This document shows, piece after piece, positions 14,153 through 22,781 of a stretch of DNA of 50,099 bases. The translations under genes and the position numbers were made by a program. The DNA lies in contig NZ_JABBOU010000035.1 of NCBI RefSeq assembly GCF_018853465.1, positions 1 to 50,099 on the forward strand. The letters are read 5' to 3'. How positions within the stretch are numbered: position 1 is the first letter of the stretch; each line of letters starts with the position of its first letter. Under the pieces are notes generated by a model that was not told the origin of the DNA, searched no databases, and worked only from the letters and a program-made list of their open reading frames with translations. Source of the DNA: Acidithiobacillus montserratensis (lineage in GTDB: Bacteria; Pseudomonadota; Gammaproteobacteria; Acidithiobacillales; Acidithiobacillaceae).

Positions 14153-16678
14153 GTGACCATCGCCCCCTGTTATCTACTTCCGCAACTCCCTGAATCCCTC
14201 AGTGGTCTGGCTGATCTGGCCCTGGATTTACGCTGGTCCTGGAGTCACGCGGCTGATACGCTCTGGGCCGAAATCGCGCCGGAACTTTGGGAGCAAACCC
14301 GCAATCCCTGGCTGATCTTGCAGAACATCAGTGGGCAAACCTTGCAGGATCTGGCCCAAAATTCCGCATTTATTGCCAAGCTCCAGGCATTCACCGCCCT
14401 GCATCAAGAACAACTCACGCAAAGCAGTTGGTTTGCCGAAAACCATCAGCAGGCATCCTTTACGCAGGTTGCCTATTTCAGTATGGAATTCGGTCTTTCC
14501 GAAGCACTCCCCATCTACTCTGGAGGACTGGGAATTCTCGCTGGTGACTGCCTGAAAACGGCTAGCGATCTGGGTATTCCCATGTGGGGTATCGGGTTAC
14601 TTTGGCAACAGGGATATTTTCGTCAGACTCTGGATGAAAACAGCCGCCAACAGGAATTTTATCCCTATAATGATCCGACCCAGATGCCCGTCACCCCCGT
14701 TCGCGACAGTGAAGGAGAGTGGTTGCGCCTGCAGCTCCCTTTCCCCGGCCGCAAGGTCATATTGCGCGCCTGGCAAGCCCAGGTCGGACGGGTGACCTTG
14801 TATCTGCTCGACAGCAATGATCCCCTGAATACTCCCGCAGACCGGGGTATTACTGCCGAACTTTATGGAGGCGGGCTGGAAACGCGTCTGCAGCAGGAGA
14901 TCTGTCTCGGCATCGGTGGCTGGATGTTATTACGACGTCTGGGGATTCAACCGGAAATATGTCATCTTAATGAGGGTCATGCCGCTTTTGCCATTCTGGC
15001 GCGGGCATATAGCCACATGCAGGATCATGGCAGCGTCTTTGACTGTGCGTTGAATGCCACCCGAGCCGGGAACATTTTCACGACCCACACTCCAGTTGCG
15101 GCTGGTTTTGACCGTTTCCCGGCGGAGCTGATGAACCGTTATGTCGGCGGAGCACCAGAAGCTTTTGGCATTGATGCAGAAAATATTCTCGCCCTGGGCC
15201 GGGAAAATCCTGAAGATATCCATGCGCCTTTCAACATGGCGTGGCTTGCCATTCGCGGTAGCATTATCGTCAATGGCGTCAGCCGCCTGCACGGTGCCGT
15301 CAGCCGCCACCTGTTTCAACCGCTTTTCCCGCGCTGGCCCGAAGCAGAAGTTCCGGTTACCCATGTGACCAATGGTGTGCACATGCCTTCATGGGATTCT
15401 GCCGAAGCCGATGCCTTGTGGACTGATTGTTGCGGGAAAAAGCGCTGGCTGGGCAACCTACAAAATCTCGAAGCCGAATTTCGCAAAACGCCGGATCAAA
15501 TCATTTGGGAATTGCGCAGCAGCGGCCGGCAACAGGTCATTCACTTTGCCCGCCAACGCCTGCAGCAGCAACTGGCCCAGGCCCACGCTCCCCAGGAAGA
15601 ACAGGAGCGTGCCGCTCTGGCTCTGGATCCCAATGCCCTGACCATCGGCTTTGCCCGGCGCTTTACCGCCTATAAGCGGCCTAATCTGCTGCTCAACAAT
15701 CCGGAAAGACTCAGACAGTTACTGACCAACCCTCATTATCCCGTGCAAATACTGATTGCTGGCAAGGCCCATCCTCGCGACGAAGTGGGTAAAGGCATGA
15801 TCCAGGAATGGAACCAGTTTATCCAGCAGCATCCGGAACTGGCCAGCCACATCGTGTTTATTGCGGATTATGACATGCTGGTTGCGGAACACCTGGTCCA
15901 GGGAGTGGATCTGTGGATCAACACCCCGCGTCGTCCCTGGGAGGCCAGCGGTACCAGCGGTATGAAGGTGCTGGTCAATGGCGGACTGAATCTGTCGGAG
16001 CTGGATGGCTGGTGGGCGGAAGCTTACTGCCCTGAAACAGGATGGGCGATTGGGGATCGGGCAGAGCATGATGATGACCCTCAGTGGGACGCTCAGGAGG
16101 CCGAGGCCGTCTATCAATTGCTGGAACAGGATATTGTGCCACTTTTTTATCAGGATCGTGATGCCAGCGGTTGCCCGCAAGGCTGGGTACAAAAAATTCG
16201 TGAAAGCATGAGTCGCCTGACCCCCCTATTCAGCAGCAACCGGATGCTCCGGGAATATGTCTCTACCCTTTACGAACCCGCCGCACGCCTGCTTGCCGCG
16301 CGCAGTGAAAAAAACCGTATTGAAGCCATCTGTCAATGGCAGAAAAACATCCGCCAGCATTGGCCGCTGTTGCGCTTTGGCGATTTACATATACACACAG
16401 AAAATAATCGTTATTATTTCCAGGTTCATGTGTACCTGGATGATCTGGATTGTGAGGCCATCGCTGTTGAGCTGTTTGCGAACGACAATGACCACAGCCC
16501 CATCGAAATCATCCCCATGCACCGCAGTGAGGCGCTCAGCGGGGCCATCAACAGCTACAATTATATGGTTGATATCCCGGCAGACCGGCCTGCAGACGAC
16601 TATACCCCGCGTATCATTCCCTATCATGTGCACTGCCTGGTCCCCACGGAAAGTGCTGAAATACTGTGGTATCGATAA
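14153..16678 (+). CDS. glgP: Alpha-glucan phosphorylase (short GlgP/TIGR02094 type)
   Basis: An 841-residue cytoplasmic enzyme that releases glucose 1-phosphate from glycogen or maltodextrin. The pyridoxal-phosphate lysine is K605 in WEASGTSGMKVLVNGG. Other marks are VAYFSMEFGLSEALPIYSGG in the N-terminal part, HLNEGHAAF, and FARRFTAYKRPNLLL. The N-terminal DUF3417-like segment (LADLALDLRWSWSHAADTLW) is typical of this phosphorylase subgroup. It starts with GTG at 14153, with GGAGG about nine bases upstream. The HdeD-like gene follows 12 bases after the stop, so aldolase, phosphorylase and HdeD are probably one operon. Confidence 0.92.
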   Translation: MTIAPCYLLPQLPESLSGLADLALDLRWSWSHAADTLWAEIAPELWEQTRNPWLILQNISGQTLQDLAQNSAFIAKLQAFTALHQEQLTQSSWFAENHQQASFTQVAYFSMEFGLSEALPIYSGGLGILAGDCLKTASDLGIPMWGIGLLWQQGYFRQTLDENSRQQEFYPYNDPTQMPVTPVRDSEGEWLRLQLPFPGRKVILRAWQAQVGRVTLYLLDSNDPLNTPADRGITAELYGGGLETRLQQEICLGIGGWMLLRRLGIQPEICHLNEGHAAFAILARAYSHMQDHGSVFDCALNATRAGNIFTTHTPVAAGFDRFPAELMNRYVGGAPEAFGIDAENILALGRENPEDIHAPFNMAWLAIRGSIIVNGVSRLHGAVSRHLFQPLFPRWPEAEVPVTHVTNGVHMPSWDSAEADALWTDCCGKKRWLGNLQNLEAEFRKTPDQIIWELRSSGRQQVIHFARQRLQQQLAQAHAPQEEQERAALALDPNALTIGFARRFTAYKRPNLLLNNPERLRQLLTNPHYPVQILIAGKAHPRDEVGKGMIQEWNQFIQQHPELASHIVFIADYDMLVAEHLVQGVDLWINTPRRPWEASGTSGMKVLVNGGLNLSELDGWWAEAYCPETGWAIGDRAEHDDDPQWDAQEAEAVYQLLEQDIVPLFYQDRDASGCPQGWVQKIRESMSRLTPLFSSNRMLREYVSTLYEPAARLLAARSEKNRIEAICQWQKNIRQHWPLLRFGDLHIHTENNRYYFQVHVYLDDLDCEAIAVELFANDNDHSPIEIIPMHRSEALSGAINSYNYMVDIPADRPADDYTPRIIPYHVHCLVPTESAEILWYR

Positions 16679-16690
16679 AAGGACAAGACA

Positions 16691-17245
16691 TTGAACGGAC
16701 AAATTCCAGATCTGCAAAATATTATCGAAACCGAAAAGAAAATGTTCGGAAAATATTTATTGCCTGTAGCCATCTTACTCATTCTGATTGGCATTTTTGG
16801 CATTATGAGCCCTATTATCCTTTCTGCAGTCACCGACGGAATGATTGCCGCTGTATTGATTCTGTCGGGGGCCACCTGGATTTGGCATAGCCTGCAAATG
16901 CGTCAGCATCAGCTCTCGGACTGGCTGAAGCCACTTTTGCTGTTCATAACCGGCGGGATCATGATCGCCATGCCCAACGCTGGCATTGCCGCCATTGGTC
17001 TGATGTTTGTCTTGTATTTCATTGTGGATGCCTACCGCAATTTCACCCAGTCCAAGGTCTATCCGGGACACAGCCGGGGCTGGTCCATTTTCAGCGGCCT
17101 GGTGGACGTGCTCATTGCCCTGCTCTTCGTGGTCACCTGGCCGCGTGGTTCCCTGGTGCTGGTCGGGATTTTCGTGGGTGTCAATCTGATATTTGACGGA
17201 ATTATTTTACTGATGCTGCGCAATATGAAACCCGGTCAGGGTTGA
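16691..17245 (+). CDS. hdeD: HdeD-like (DUF308) membrane protein
   Basis: A 184-residue inner-membrane protein with six predicted helices arranged as repeated pairs, the pattern of HdeD/DUF308. The sequence contains ILLILIGIFGIMSPII, GGIMIAMPNAGIAAIGLMF and GLVDVLIALLFVVTWP. In E. coli HdeD contributes to acid resistance at high cell density; the biochemical function is unknown. The start is TTG 16691, supported by AAGGA seven bases upstream; an internal ATG at 16742 (MFGKYLL) would remove only the cytoplasmic N-terminus. It lies 12 bases after glgP, and 142 bases of AT-rich DNA separate it from the next gene. Confidence 0.85.
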   Translation: MNGQIPDLQNIIETEKKMFGKYLLPVAILLILIGIFGIMSPIILSAVTDGMIAAVLILSGATWIWHSLQMRQHQLSDWLKPLLLFITGGIMIAMPNAGIAAIGLMFVLYFIVDAYRNFTQSKVYPGHSRGWSIFSGLVDVLIALLFVVTWPRGSLVLVGIFVGVNLIFDGIILLMLRNMKPGQG

Positions 17246-17301
17246 GCTGGCTTAAGCTTCAGACAAGGCTGAACTTCAGAATATCCCCACCTGAAAAATA
17301 T

Positions 17302-17354
17302 AAAAATAATTATTATTTTTTTATATCAGCGGGAAGATATTTTTATGATATAAT
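17302..17354 (+). promoter_or_regulatory. AT-rich palindrome and TATAAT before the GlsB-like gene
   Basis: AAAAATAATTATTATTTTT (17302-17320) is a near-perfect AT palindrome ending in T residues; it may act as a weak terminator for the upstream operon or as an UP-like element. TATAAT at 17349-17354 is the likely -10, 33 bp before the start codon, with no clear -35. Confidence 0.35.
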
Positions 17355-17387
17355 AGTTGCGCTTTATCATTTCCAAAGGAAAAGACC

Positions 17388-17645
17388 ATGTTAATGAATA
17401 TTATTGTTTTTTTGATCGTCGGCGGCATTGCCGGGTGGCTGGCTGGATTGATCATCAAGGGGCGCGGCTTCGGTATTGTTGGTGACATCATCGTCGGTAT
17501 CATCGGGGCTTTCATCGGTGGCTTCATTCTCACTGCCGTTGGCCTGGCCGGGCTGATTGGTGCAGGCATCATTGGCGCCATTGTCGTAGCCTTGATCGGC
17601 GCGATCATTCTTCTGTTGATTATCAAGCTCATTAAAAAATTATAA
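17388..17645 (+). CDS. GlsB/YeaQ/YmgE-family small membrane protein
   Basis: An 85-residue very hydrophobic protein with three predicted helices and the glycine-rich pattern of the family often called transglycosylase-associated: GGIAGWLAGLIIKGRGFGIV, then GDIIVGIIGAFIGGFIL. It ends in a basic tail (KLIKKL). These proteins are usually stress-induced in Enterobacteria and their function is unresolved. AAAGGAAA precedes ATG 17388; a second ATG six bases on is equally possible. It is followed after 12 bases by the antiporter gene, so both are probably expressed from the promoter at about 17350. Confidence 0.85.
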   Translation: MLMNIIVFLIVGGIAGWLAGLIIKGRGFGIVGDIIVGIIGAFIGGFILTAVGLAGLIGAGIIGAIVVALIGAIILLLIIKLIKKL

Positions 17646-17657
17646 GCGTTTCCATTC

Positions 17658-19475
17658 ATGAACAACCTGATCATTCTGGCGGGGCTGGTCATTCTCGGCT
17701 CAGCCAGCCAGTGGCTGGCATGGCGGGTTAAACTACCAGCCATTTTATTTCTTTTAGGTATTGGTATTCTGGTGGGCCCGATCCTTGGCTGGGTTCACCC
17801 GGACCAGTTATTTGGGCCACTGCTTTTTCCCGGTATCTCGCTGGCCGTAGCGGTAATCCTTTTTGAGGGGGCGCTGAATCTGCGCTTGCAGGAACTGGGT
17901 GGACTGGGTTCCGTTATCCGCAGAATGGTCAGCCTGGGTACTCTCAGCAGTTGGTTGATCCTGGCCGCAGCGACACACTGGATAGCCGGATTCAACTGGT
18001 CCATGGCCATATTATTTGGTGCGGTAGTGGTAGTATCAGGACCCACCGTCATCGGGCCGGTACTCAGAGCCGCGCGGCCCAACGCGCGTATCAGCAATGT
18101 ACTCAAATGGGAAAGCATCCTCATTGACCCCATTGGCGCACTCCTGGCCGTGCTGGTTTTTGAGGCGGTCATCGCCCACCATGGTTCCACTGTACTCAGT
18201 ACTGCTGTAGTCGTATTCCTGAAGATGCTGGGTGCAGGACTCCTGTTAGGCATCATCGCTGGACAAATTCTGGGATGGCTACTGCGGCAGCGGGCCATAC
18301 CCGATTATCTGCATGGCGTGGTCGCTCTGGGTAGCGTTTTTATTATTTTTGCCGGTGCCAACCAGATCGCCCATGAATCGGGACTGCTCGCCGTCACCCT
18401 GATGGGCATCTGGCTGGCTAACATGCGTGATGTCCCTCTGGAAAACATCTTGAATTTTAAGGAAAGCCTTTCCATTCTGCTGATTTCCATTTTGTTTATT
18501 CTCCTTGCCGCCCGTCTGGATCTGAAGGCGCTGGAACAAGTCATTGTTTCCGGGGTGTTGTTGATGCTGGTCATTCAACTCATCGCCCAACCCGTCAAGG
18601 TCTTGCTGGCTTATGATGGAAAAGAACTCAACTGGAAAGAGCGCTTCATGACCGGGTGGATTGCGCCCAGAGGCATTGTCGCGGCAGCTGGGGCTCCCGT
18701 CTATGCCGCCCAACTGGAAGCGCTGAAATATCCGAAAGCCCATTTGTTCGTCCCCCTAACCTTTGCGCTCATTATTGTAACCGTCCTCCTCGCCAGTTTT
18801 ACCGCCCGTCCCATAGCCAGACTATTGGGAGTCTCTGAAAAAGATCCCCATGGTATCCTGATTGTCGGAGCCAATGCTTTTGCCATTGCGGTTGCCGACA
18901 AACTCAAAGATTGGGGATTTCGGCCGTTATTGATTGATGATGAATATCGTCAGATTCAGACAGCACGCATGGCTGGTCTGGATACTTTTCTGGGTAGCCC
19001 GGTCTCTGAGGCGGCAGATCGACAACTGGATCTGGTGGGCTTTGGGTATCTGCTGGCTCTTTCGACGGATGCCGCACGTAATCTGATCGCCTCATTGCGC
19101 TATGATCCGGAATTCGGGCACCGCGCCGTTTTTACCCTCGCGGATGGCAGCAGCCAAAAAACCAGCGCGCGCAACCGGACGGCAAGAGAACACCGCCGCC
19201 GGCATCTTTTTAATGATGCCGCCACCGCCAGCATGCTGCTGGACAAAATGGAAAAAGGATGGACCATAAAGGTAACCGGGCTCACCGAACAGTTTGACTG
19301 GGCACAATATCAGCAACAATTTCCGCAAGGCTATATCGTATTATTCATTCTGACCAAAAATGGAAAACTGATGATTATCAATAGTGATGACGCCTTCTTG
19401 GAGCCGGGTGCCGAAGATCAGGTGATGGCTTTGGTCGCCCCGGAAAATCAAACTCCCCACACAGATGTCCCATAA
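17658..19475 (+). CDS. CPA1-family Na+(K+)/H+ antiporter with C-terminal Rossmann-like domain
   Basis: A 605-residue protein. Residues 1 to about 390 form 11-12 membrane helices of the cation:proton antiporter fold, with ILFEGALNLRL, VVSGPTVIGPVLRAARPNAR and KWESILIDPIGALLAV, the CPA1 hallmarks containing the transport aspartate. The remainder is cytoplasmic: a TrkA-N-like segment starting GILIVGANAFAIAVADKL, and a TrkA-C-like end (GAEDQVMALVAP). The nucleotide-binding glycine pattern is relaxed (GANAFA). Such proteins exchange protons for Na+ or K+ and support pH homeostasis, relevant in an acidophile. The ion cannot be told from sequence. The last 11 bases overlap the DUF1289 gene. Confidence 0.88.
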   Translation: MNNLIILAGLVILGSASQWLAWRVKLPAILFLLGIGILVGPILGWVHPDQLFGPLLFPGISLAVAVILFEGALNLRLQELGGLGSVIRRMVSLGTLSSWLILAAATHWIAGFNWSMAILFGAVVVVSGPTVIGPVLRAARPNARISNVLKWESILIDPIGALLAVLVFEAVIAHHGSTVLSTAVVVFLKMLGAGLLLGIIAGQILGWLLRQRAIPDYLHGVVALGSVFIIFAGANQIAHESGLLAVTLMGIWLANMRDVPLENILNFKESLSILLISILFILLAARLDLKALEQVIVSGVLLMLVIQLIAQPVKVLLAYDGKELNWKERFMTGWIAPRGIVAAAGAPVYAAQLEALKYPKAHLFVPLTFALIIVTVLLASFTARPIARLLGVSEKDPHGILIVGANAFAIAVADKLKDWGFRPLLIDDEYRQIQTARMAGLDTFLGSPVSEAADRQLDLVGFGYLLALSTDAARNLIASLRYDPEFGHRAVFTLADGSSQKTSARNRTAREHRRRHLFNDAATASMLLDKMEKGWTIKVTGLTEQFDWAQYQQQFPQGYIVLFILTKNGKLMIINSDDAFLEPGAEDQVMALVAPENQTPHTDVP

Positions 19476-19671
19476 ATCCGATCTACCAGACTCTCCCTGC
19501 CTGGGATTTTGTACCACCGCACTGGGTGATGAGGTCTGCAAGTCCTGTGGCCGGACTTTTGCAGAAGTTTGTCAGTGGATCACCATGACCTCTGAACAAA
19601 AAGCGCTAACCTGGCAACGCATTCGCCAAAATGGCTGGTGGGATCAGCAACGTAAAGCCAAGGGATTGTGA
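19465..19671 (+). CDS. DUF1289 family protein
   Basis: A 68-residue protein with the DUF1289 pattern: SPCLGFCTTALGDEVCKSCG, then RTFAEVCQWITMTSEQK, i.e. four conserved cysteines in C-x3-C and C-x2-C spacing that probably bind a metal or Fe-S cluster, followed by a Trp-containing helix. The function of the family is unknown. It overlaps the end of the antiporter gene by 11 bases, so it is co-transcribed. It ends in a basic tail. The next 133 bases to the GGDEF gene are AT-rich and show no clear terminator. Confidence 0.85.
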   Translation: MSHKSDLPDSPCLGFCTTALGDEVCKSCGRTFAEVCQWITMTSEQKALTWQRIRQNGWWDQQRKAKGL

Positions 19672-19804
19672 TCCCGCCAAATAAAAATTTCAATTTTATT
19701 ATTTACTTATGTTTACAACCAGCAGCTGCGATGATAGCCTTTACTGATAAAGAACCTACCTGGTCATGCGTTATCTGATTTCTGATTAAGGAGTCAAGCC
19801 ACCT

Positions 19805-21112
19805 TTGAACCATCCAGAAAAAACAGAAACCCTGGCACCTGATGAAGCCCAGGTGATTCTAGCGCAGATTTCCGGGCTGGAGTTATTAAAGCGACATCCT
19901 CTACCTCATTCCCTAACGCTGCACAGAAAAATACTTTTCCTTAATCAATCCGCCATTAGCCTTTTTGAAGGGGAAACTGCAGATTTCTTTTTAGGTAAGG
20001 ATCTAACCGCTTTTATTCACCCCCTGGATCATGGACGTATTCTTGATCGCCTGGAATTACTGAGTTCACATTACCCCCAAAACAAGCCTACAGAATCTCG
20101 GGTCTACACCGTCTGCGGCAAAATAAAACACGTTATCTCTATCAGCTCCATAATTGAAATTGCTGGAAAAACTCTGGTCTTGTCCATAGCTACTGAGCTG
20201 AATGAGGAAATGGGACATGGTATCAGTCAATCCGAACAGAATTTTCAACGCCTGTTTGAAAACATGCTGGATGTTTTCTACCGGACAGATAGTGAACAAA
20301 ACATCACTCTGGTAGGACCGGCAGCTTTTAATGTATTAGGTTACACCCCAGATGAAGTAATGGGTCTTCCCGCAGCAAATTTTTATTATTATCCTGAAGA
20401 TCGTGAAAAGGTAGTTTCCGCGATAAAAAAACATAAAAAAATTCAAAACTTTCCGGCACGTTTGCGACATAAAAAAGGTCATATTGTTGATATAGAAATC
20501 ACCAGCCAGGCTATATATGGCCCCAACAATACTTTTCTCGGTATGGAAGGTATTTTCAGAGATGTCAGTGAGCAGGTAGCCTTCAAGGAAAAACTGCAGC
20601 ATCTGGCGACTATTGATGTAATGACTGGCATATTGAATCGAAGAGCCTTTCTCGAAAAAGCCAATCTGCATATCAAACACCTGCGAAGACACCCTGAAAA
20701 CAGTTTGCTAGCGGTGATAGACATGGATAAATTCAAGCCCATCAACGATCGTTATGGACACCTGAATGGAGATCGCGTTCTCAAGATTTTTGTTTCGCTT
20801 ATGAGGGAGACTCTCCGGGAAACTGATATTTTTGGTCGTTTGGGTGGAGATGAATTTGCCATCATTTTCAGAAACTGCAACTTGATGGAAGTCACGGACA
20901 TCCTCTTACGCGTGCAGGCGAAAATGAAAAAAGTCAAAATCACCCTGGCTGATGATGCAGTATCGATTTCTGCCAGTATCGGCTTGACCGAGCTTTGCCA
21001 AGAAGATCAGCCATTTTCCCTGGCCTTGGCCAGGGCAGATCGGGCCCTTTACCAGGTCAAACAGAATGGAGGGGGCAACTTCGCCACAAACACAGCCCCT
21101 GCTCCTACCTAA
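19805..21112 (+). CDS. PAS-GGDEF diguanylate cyclase
   Basis: A 435-residue soluble sensor enzyme that makes cyclic di-GMP. Residues 1 to about 140 form a divergent N-terminal sensory region. A PAS domain follows (about 150-262; LFENMLDVFYRTDSEQNITL, and GMEGIFRDVSEQ at its end), then a GGDEF domain with an intact GGDEF active site (347-351). Five residues before it is RETD (338-341), an intact RxxD inhibitory site, so product feedback is expected. There is no membrane segment. The start is TTG 19805, with AAGGAG eleven bases before it, a rather long spacing; translation may be weak. A PilZ protein about 9 kb away could be one of its effectors. Confidence 0.88.
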   Translation: MNHPEKTETLAPDEAQVILAQISGLELLKRHPLPHSLTLHRKILFLNQSAISLFEGETADFFLGKDLTAFIHPLDHGRILDRLELLSSHYPQNKPTESRVYTVCGKIKHVISISSIIEIAGKTLVLSIATELNEEMGHGISQSEQNFQRLFENMLDVFYRTDSEQNITLVGPAAFNVLGYTPDEVMGLPAANFYYYPEDREKVVSAIKKHKKIQNFPARLRHKKGHIVDIEITSQAIYGPNNTFLGMEGIFRDVSEQVAFKEKLQHLATIDVMTGILNRRAFLEKANLHIKHLRRHPENSLLAVIDMDKFKPINDRYGHLNGDRVLKIFVSLMRETLRETDIFGRLGGDEFAIIFRNCNLMEVTDILLRVQAKMKKVKITLADDAVSISASIGLTELCQEDQPFSLALARADRALYQVKQNGGGNFATNTAPAPT

Positions 21113-21238
21113 CTTTGTGTAGTAACCTTGCAATACTTGCAAGATCACTTGTACAACAAATCAGAATCCGTCAAAACTTGCACCCGCAAAAAAAACCATG
21201 TAAAAAAGACTTCCCTTGAGCGATGTGGTTATTTTGAT

Positions 21239-21820
21239 TTGAAAAAATTTTTTGTGGCCGCAGTGACGGCCGGAATCAGCTTTCTGTTTATCATCGCGCC
21301 GCAACCCTTGCAGCGTAGCATTCCCGGGCTCCCCACAAGAATTTCTCTGTTGACCGCAAAGCCCTCTGCAAGCAGTGAACACGCCCATAAGCACCGGCAA
21401 CATGCCGCCGATTCGGCAGGGGCAAGTTCACTATCCATGGGGGCATGGCAGAATCTGGCCGGGATTTATAGTCAGGATGTGCTGTATGCGTCCCGGAAAA
21501 CCGGGGTTTCCCGCAAATTGCTGGCAGCCGTGATTCATGTCGAAAGTCGTGCCAGCAATGTAGTCAGTGATGCCGGGGCGGTAGGACCCATGCAGCTCAT
21601 GCCCAGTACCGCCTGGCATATTCTCCATGTCAATCCCTGGAAACCGCGTCAAAACATCGTGGGTGGCGCGCGCTACTTGCGACGGTTGCTGACGATTTTT
21701 CACGGGCATCTGCGCGAGGCCCTCGAAGCCTATAATGCCGGCCCCACTACAGTCGCCCAGGGTGTGATTCCCATACCGGCACAAGTATACGCCACACAGG
21801 TAATGGCGCTGGCGACCTGA
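21239..21820 (+). CDS. Lytic transglycosylase, SLT-domain
   Basis: A 193-residue exported protein. A signal-like N-terminus (KKFFVAAVTAGISFLFIIAP) is followed by a His/Ala-rich linker and a C-terminal SLT lysozyme-like domain. This has the catalytic glutamate in VIHVESRASNVVS, then AVGPMQLMPSTA, and AYNAGPTTVAQ near the end, the standard motif order of soluble lytic transglycosylases that cut peptidoglycan glycan strands to anhydro-muropeptides. The start is uncertain: TTG 21239 gives the best signal peptide but has a poor ribosome site; a TTG at 21128 would add 37 mostly basic residues. It follows the GGDEF gene in the same direction. Confidence 0.83.
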   Translation: MKKFFVAAVTAGISFLFIIAPQPLQRSIPGLPTRISLLTAKPSASSEHAHKHRQHAADSAGASSLSMGAWQNLAGIYSQDVLYASRKTGVSRKLLAAVIHVESRASNVVSDAGAVGPMQLMPSTAWHILHVNPWKPRQNIVGGARYLRRLLTIFHGHLREALEAYNAGPTTVAQGVIPIPAQVYATQVMALAT

Positions 21821-21953
21821 CTGGAAACAGCAGGGGTTTGGCTTTTCGTCATAGGCAGCGCCGAACTGCTGATTCGACCGGTTATTCGGCTGGTCCGCCA
21901 TATTCATCTTCAGAAAATGCCGGGCAGCCGTTGGGATATGTAATACCGCTTCA

Positions 21954-22478
21954 TCAGCGCGCAGGCTTCAGGTAACGCAGGATGCTGAGCCGGGCGGTGG
22001 CTTTGGCTATCAGATCATCATAATCCGGCACGCGCTCACGCGCCCAGGCACTGGCGAACTGGTCCGTGGTTTGAATGGTGTTTTTGGCATACAAGCCGCG
22101 AAATTGCCAGATTGCGAGCCAGAAACACGCCGTGGCTATTCCGGCATCCAGCAGGCGCGGCATCAGCGCGAGAGGCACCTGCATCAACACGATATCCAGT
22201 ATCACGCAGAGCAGGAAGGCGGCCATTCCCAAACGCCAACGCTGACTGCGCTTGGGCACCCGGGCTCGACCCAGCTCCCTGGCCAGGAGTGCGCGTCGCC
22301 ACTCCAGTGGCTGCTCCGCCAACGCCGGAGACAAAAAAATCGCCCCGGTGATGGGCTCCTGTAATGCACCCGCATTATCGGCCAGGGTACTGTAAAAAAC
22401 TGGTGTATGGGCAGCACCGAAGTCATCCCGCAGGCTATGCAACTGAGGATCACGGCGTAACCAATCGTTTATGAACAT
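21954..22478 (-). CDS. Membrane protein resembling an M48 peptidase that lacks HExxH
   Basis: A 174-residue protein with two membrane helices (about residues 84-105 and 112-132). Before them comes a segment reading GAIFLSPAL, then EWRRALLARELGRARVP. This has the layout of M48/Oma1-type peptidases (surface strand, then helix HExxH, then membrane segment), but the two zinc histidines are arginines: R67-E-L-G-R71. No substitute metal motif is visible, so proteolysis is unlikely. ATG 22478 (MFINDW) has AGGAG six bases upstream and is preferred to 22499. It is convergent with the transglycosylase gene; its own promoter region carries two palindromes. The similarity is from memory of the family pattern and needs a profile search. 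Confidence 0.65.
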   Translation of the reverse strand: MFINDWLRRDPQLHSLRDDFGAAHTPVFYSTLADNAGALQEPITGAIFLSPALAEQPLEWRRALLARELGRARVPKRSQRWRLGMAAFLLCVILDIVLMQVPLALMPRLLDAGIATACFWLAIWQFRGLYAKNTIQTTDQFASAWARERVPDYDDLIAKATARLSILRYLKPAR

Positions 22479-22781
22479 GATGGACTCCTGAGTCTGCAAG
22501 TAAGTCAGCCGCTTTCTGACAACAAACGACTTGCCTTTACCTCTGCAAAAATCATTCCAGGTAAATAACTGCCACCTCCTGGTGCTGCCACCCCTTTTTT
22601 CTGTCGAATAGTCTATGCTGCCCTCGACTTATGCACCATTTAAGTGCGGTCGCACCTTGTTAGTGCGCACGCACAATCCTCTCTGCCCGGGATTTGGCCG
22701 TTGTGGAGGAGCGTTTCTGCACCGCCCCTATATTCCAGGAACCAGACTCAACCCATTACCTGAACAGCGACTGTGTGCCGT
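22479..22781. other. Intergenic region upstream of the M48-like gene
   Basis: These 303 bases lie between the parC end and the start of the minus-strand membrane-protein gene. They hold the palindrome pair at 22644-22674, an imperfect repeat CCAGG...CCTGG around 22559-22585, and no credible gene. A short open frame running from 22694 into the parC end has no coding support. Confidence 0.5.
22644..22674. promoter_or_regulatory. Two 12-bp palindromes with a 19-bp period
   Basis: GTGCGGTCGCAC (22644-22655) and GTGCGCACGCAC (22663-22674) are each GTGCG-N2-CGCAC with perfect arms, 19 bp apart start to start, so on nearly the same helix face. The spacing suggests cooperative binding of a dimeric regulator. 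The nearest gene start is the M48-like gene, 166 bp away on the minus strand. Confidence 0.5.
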
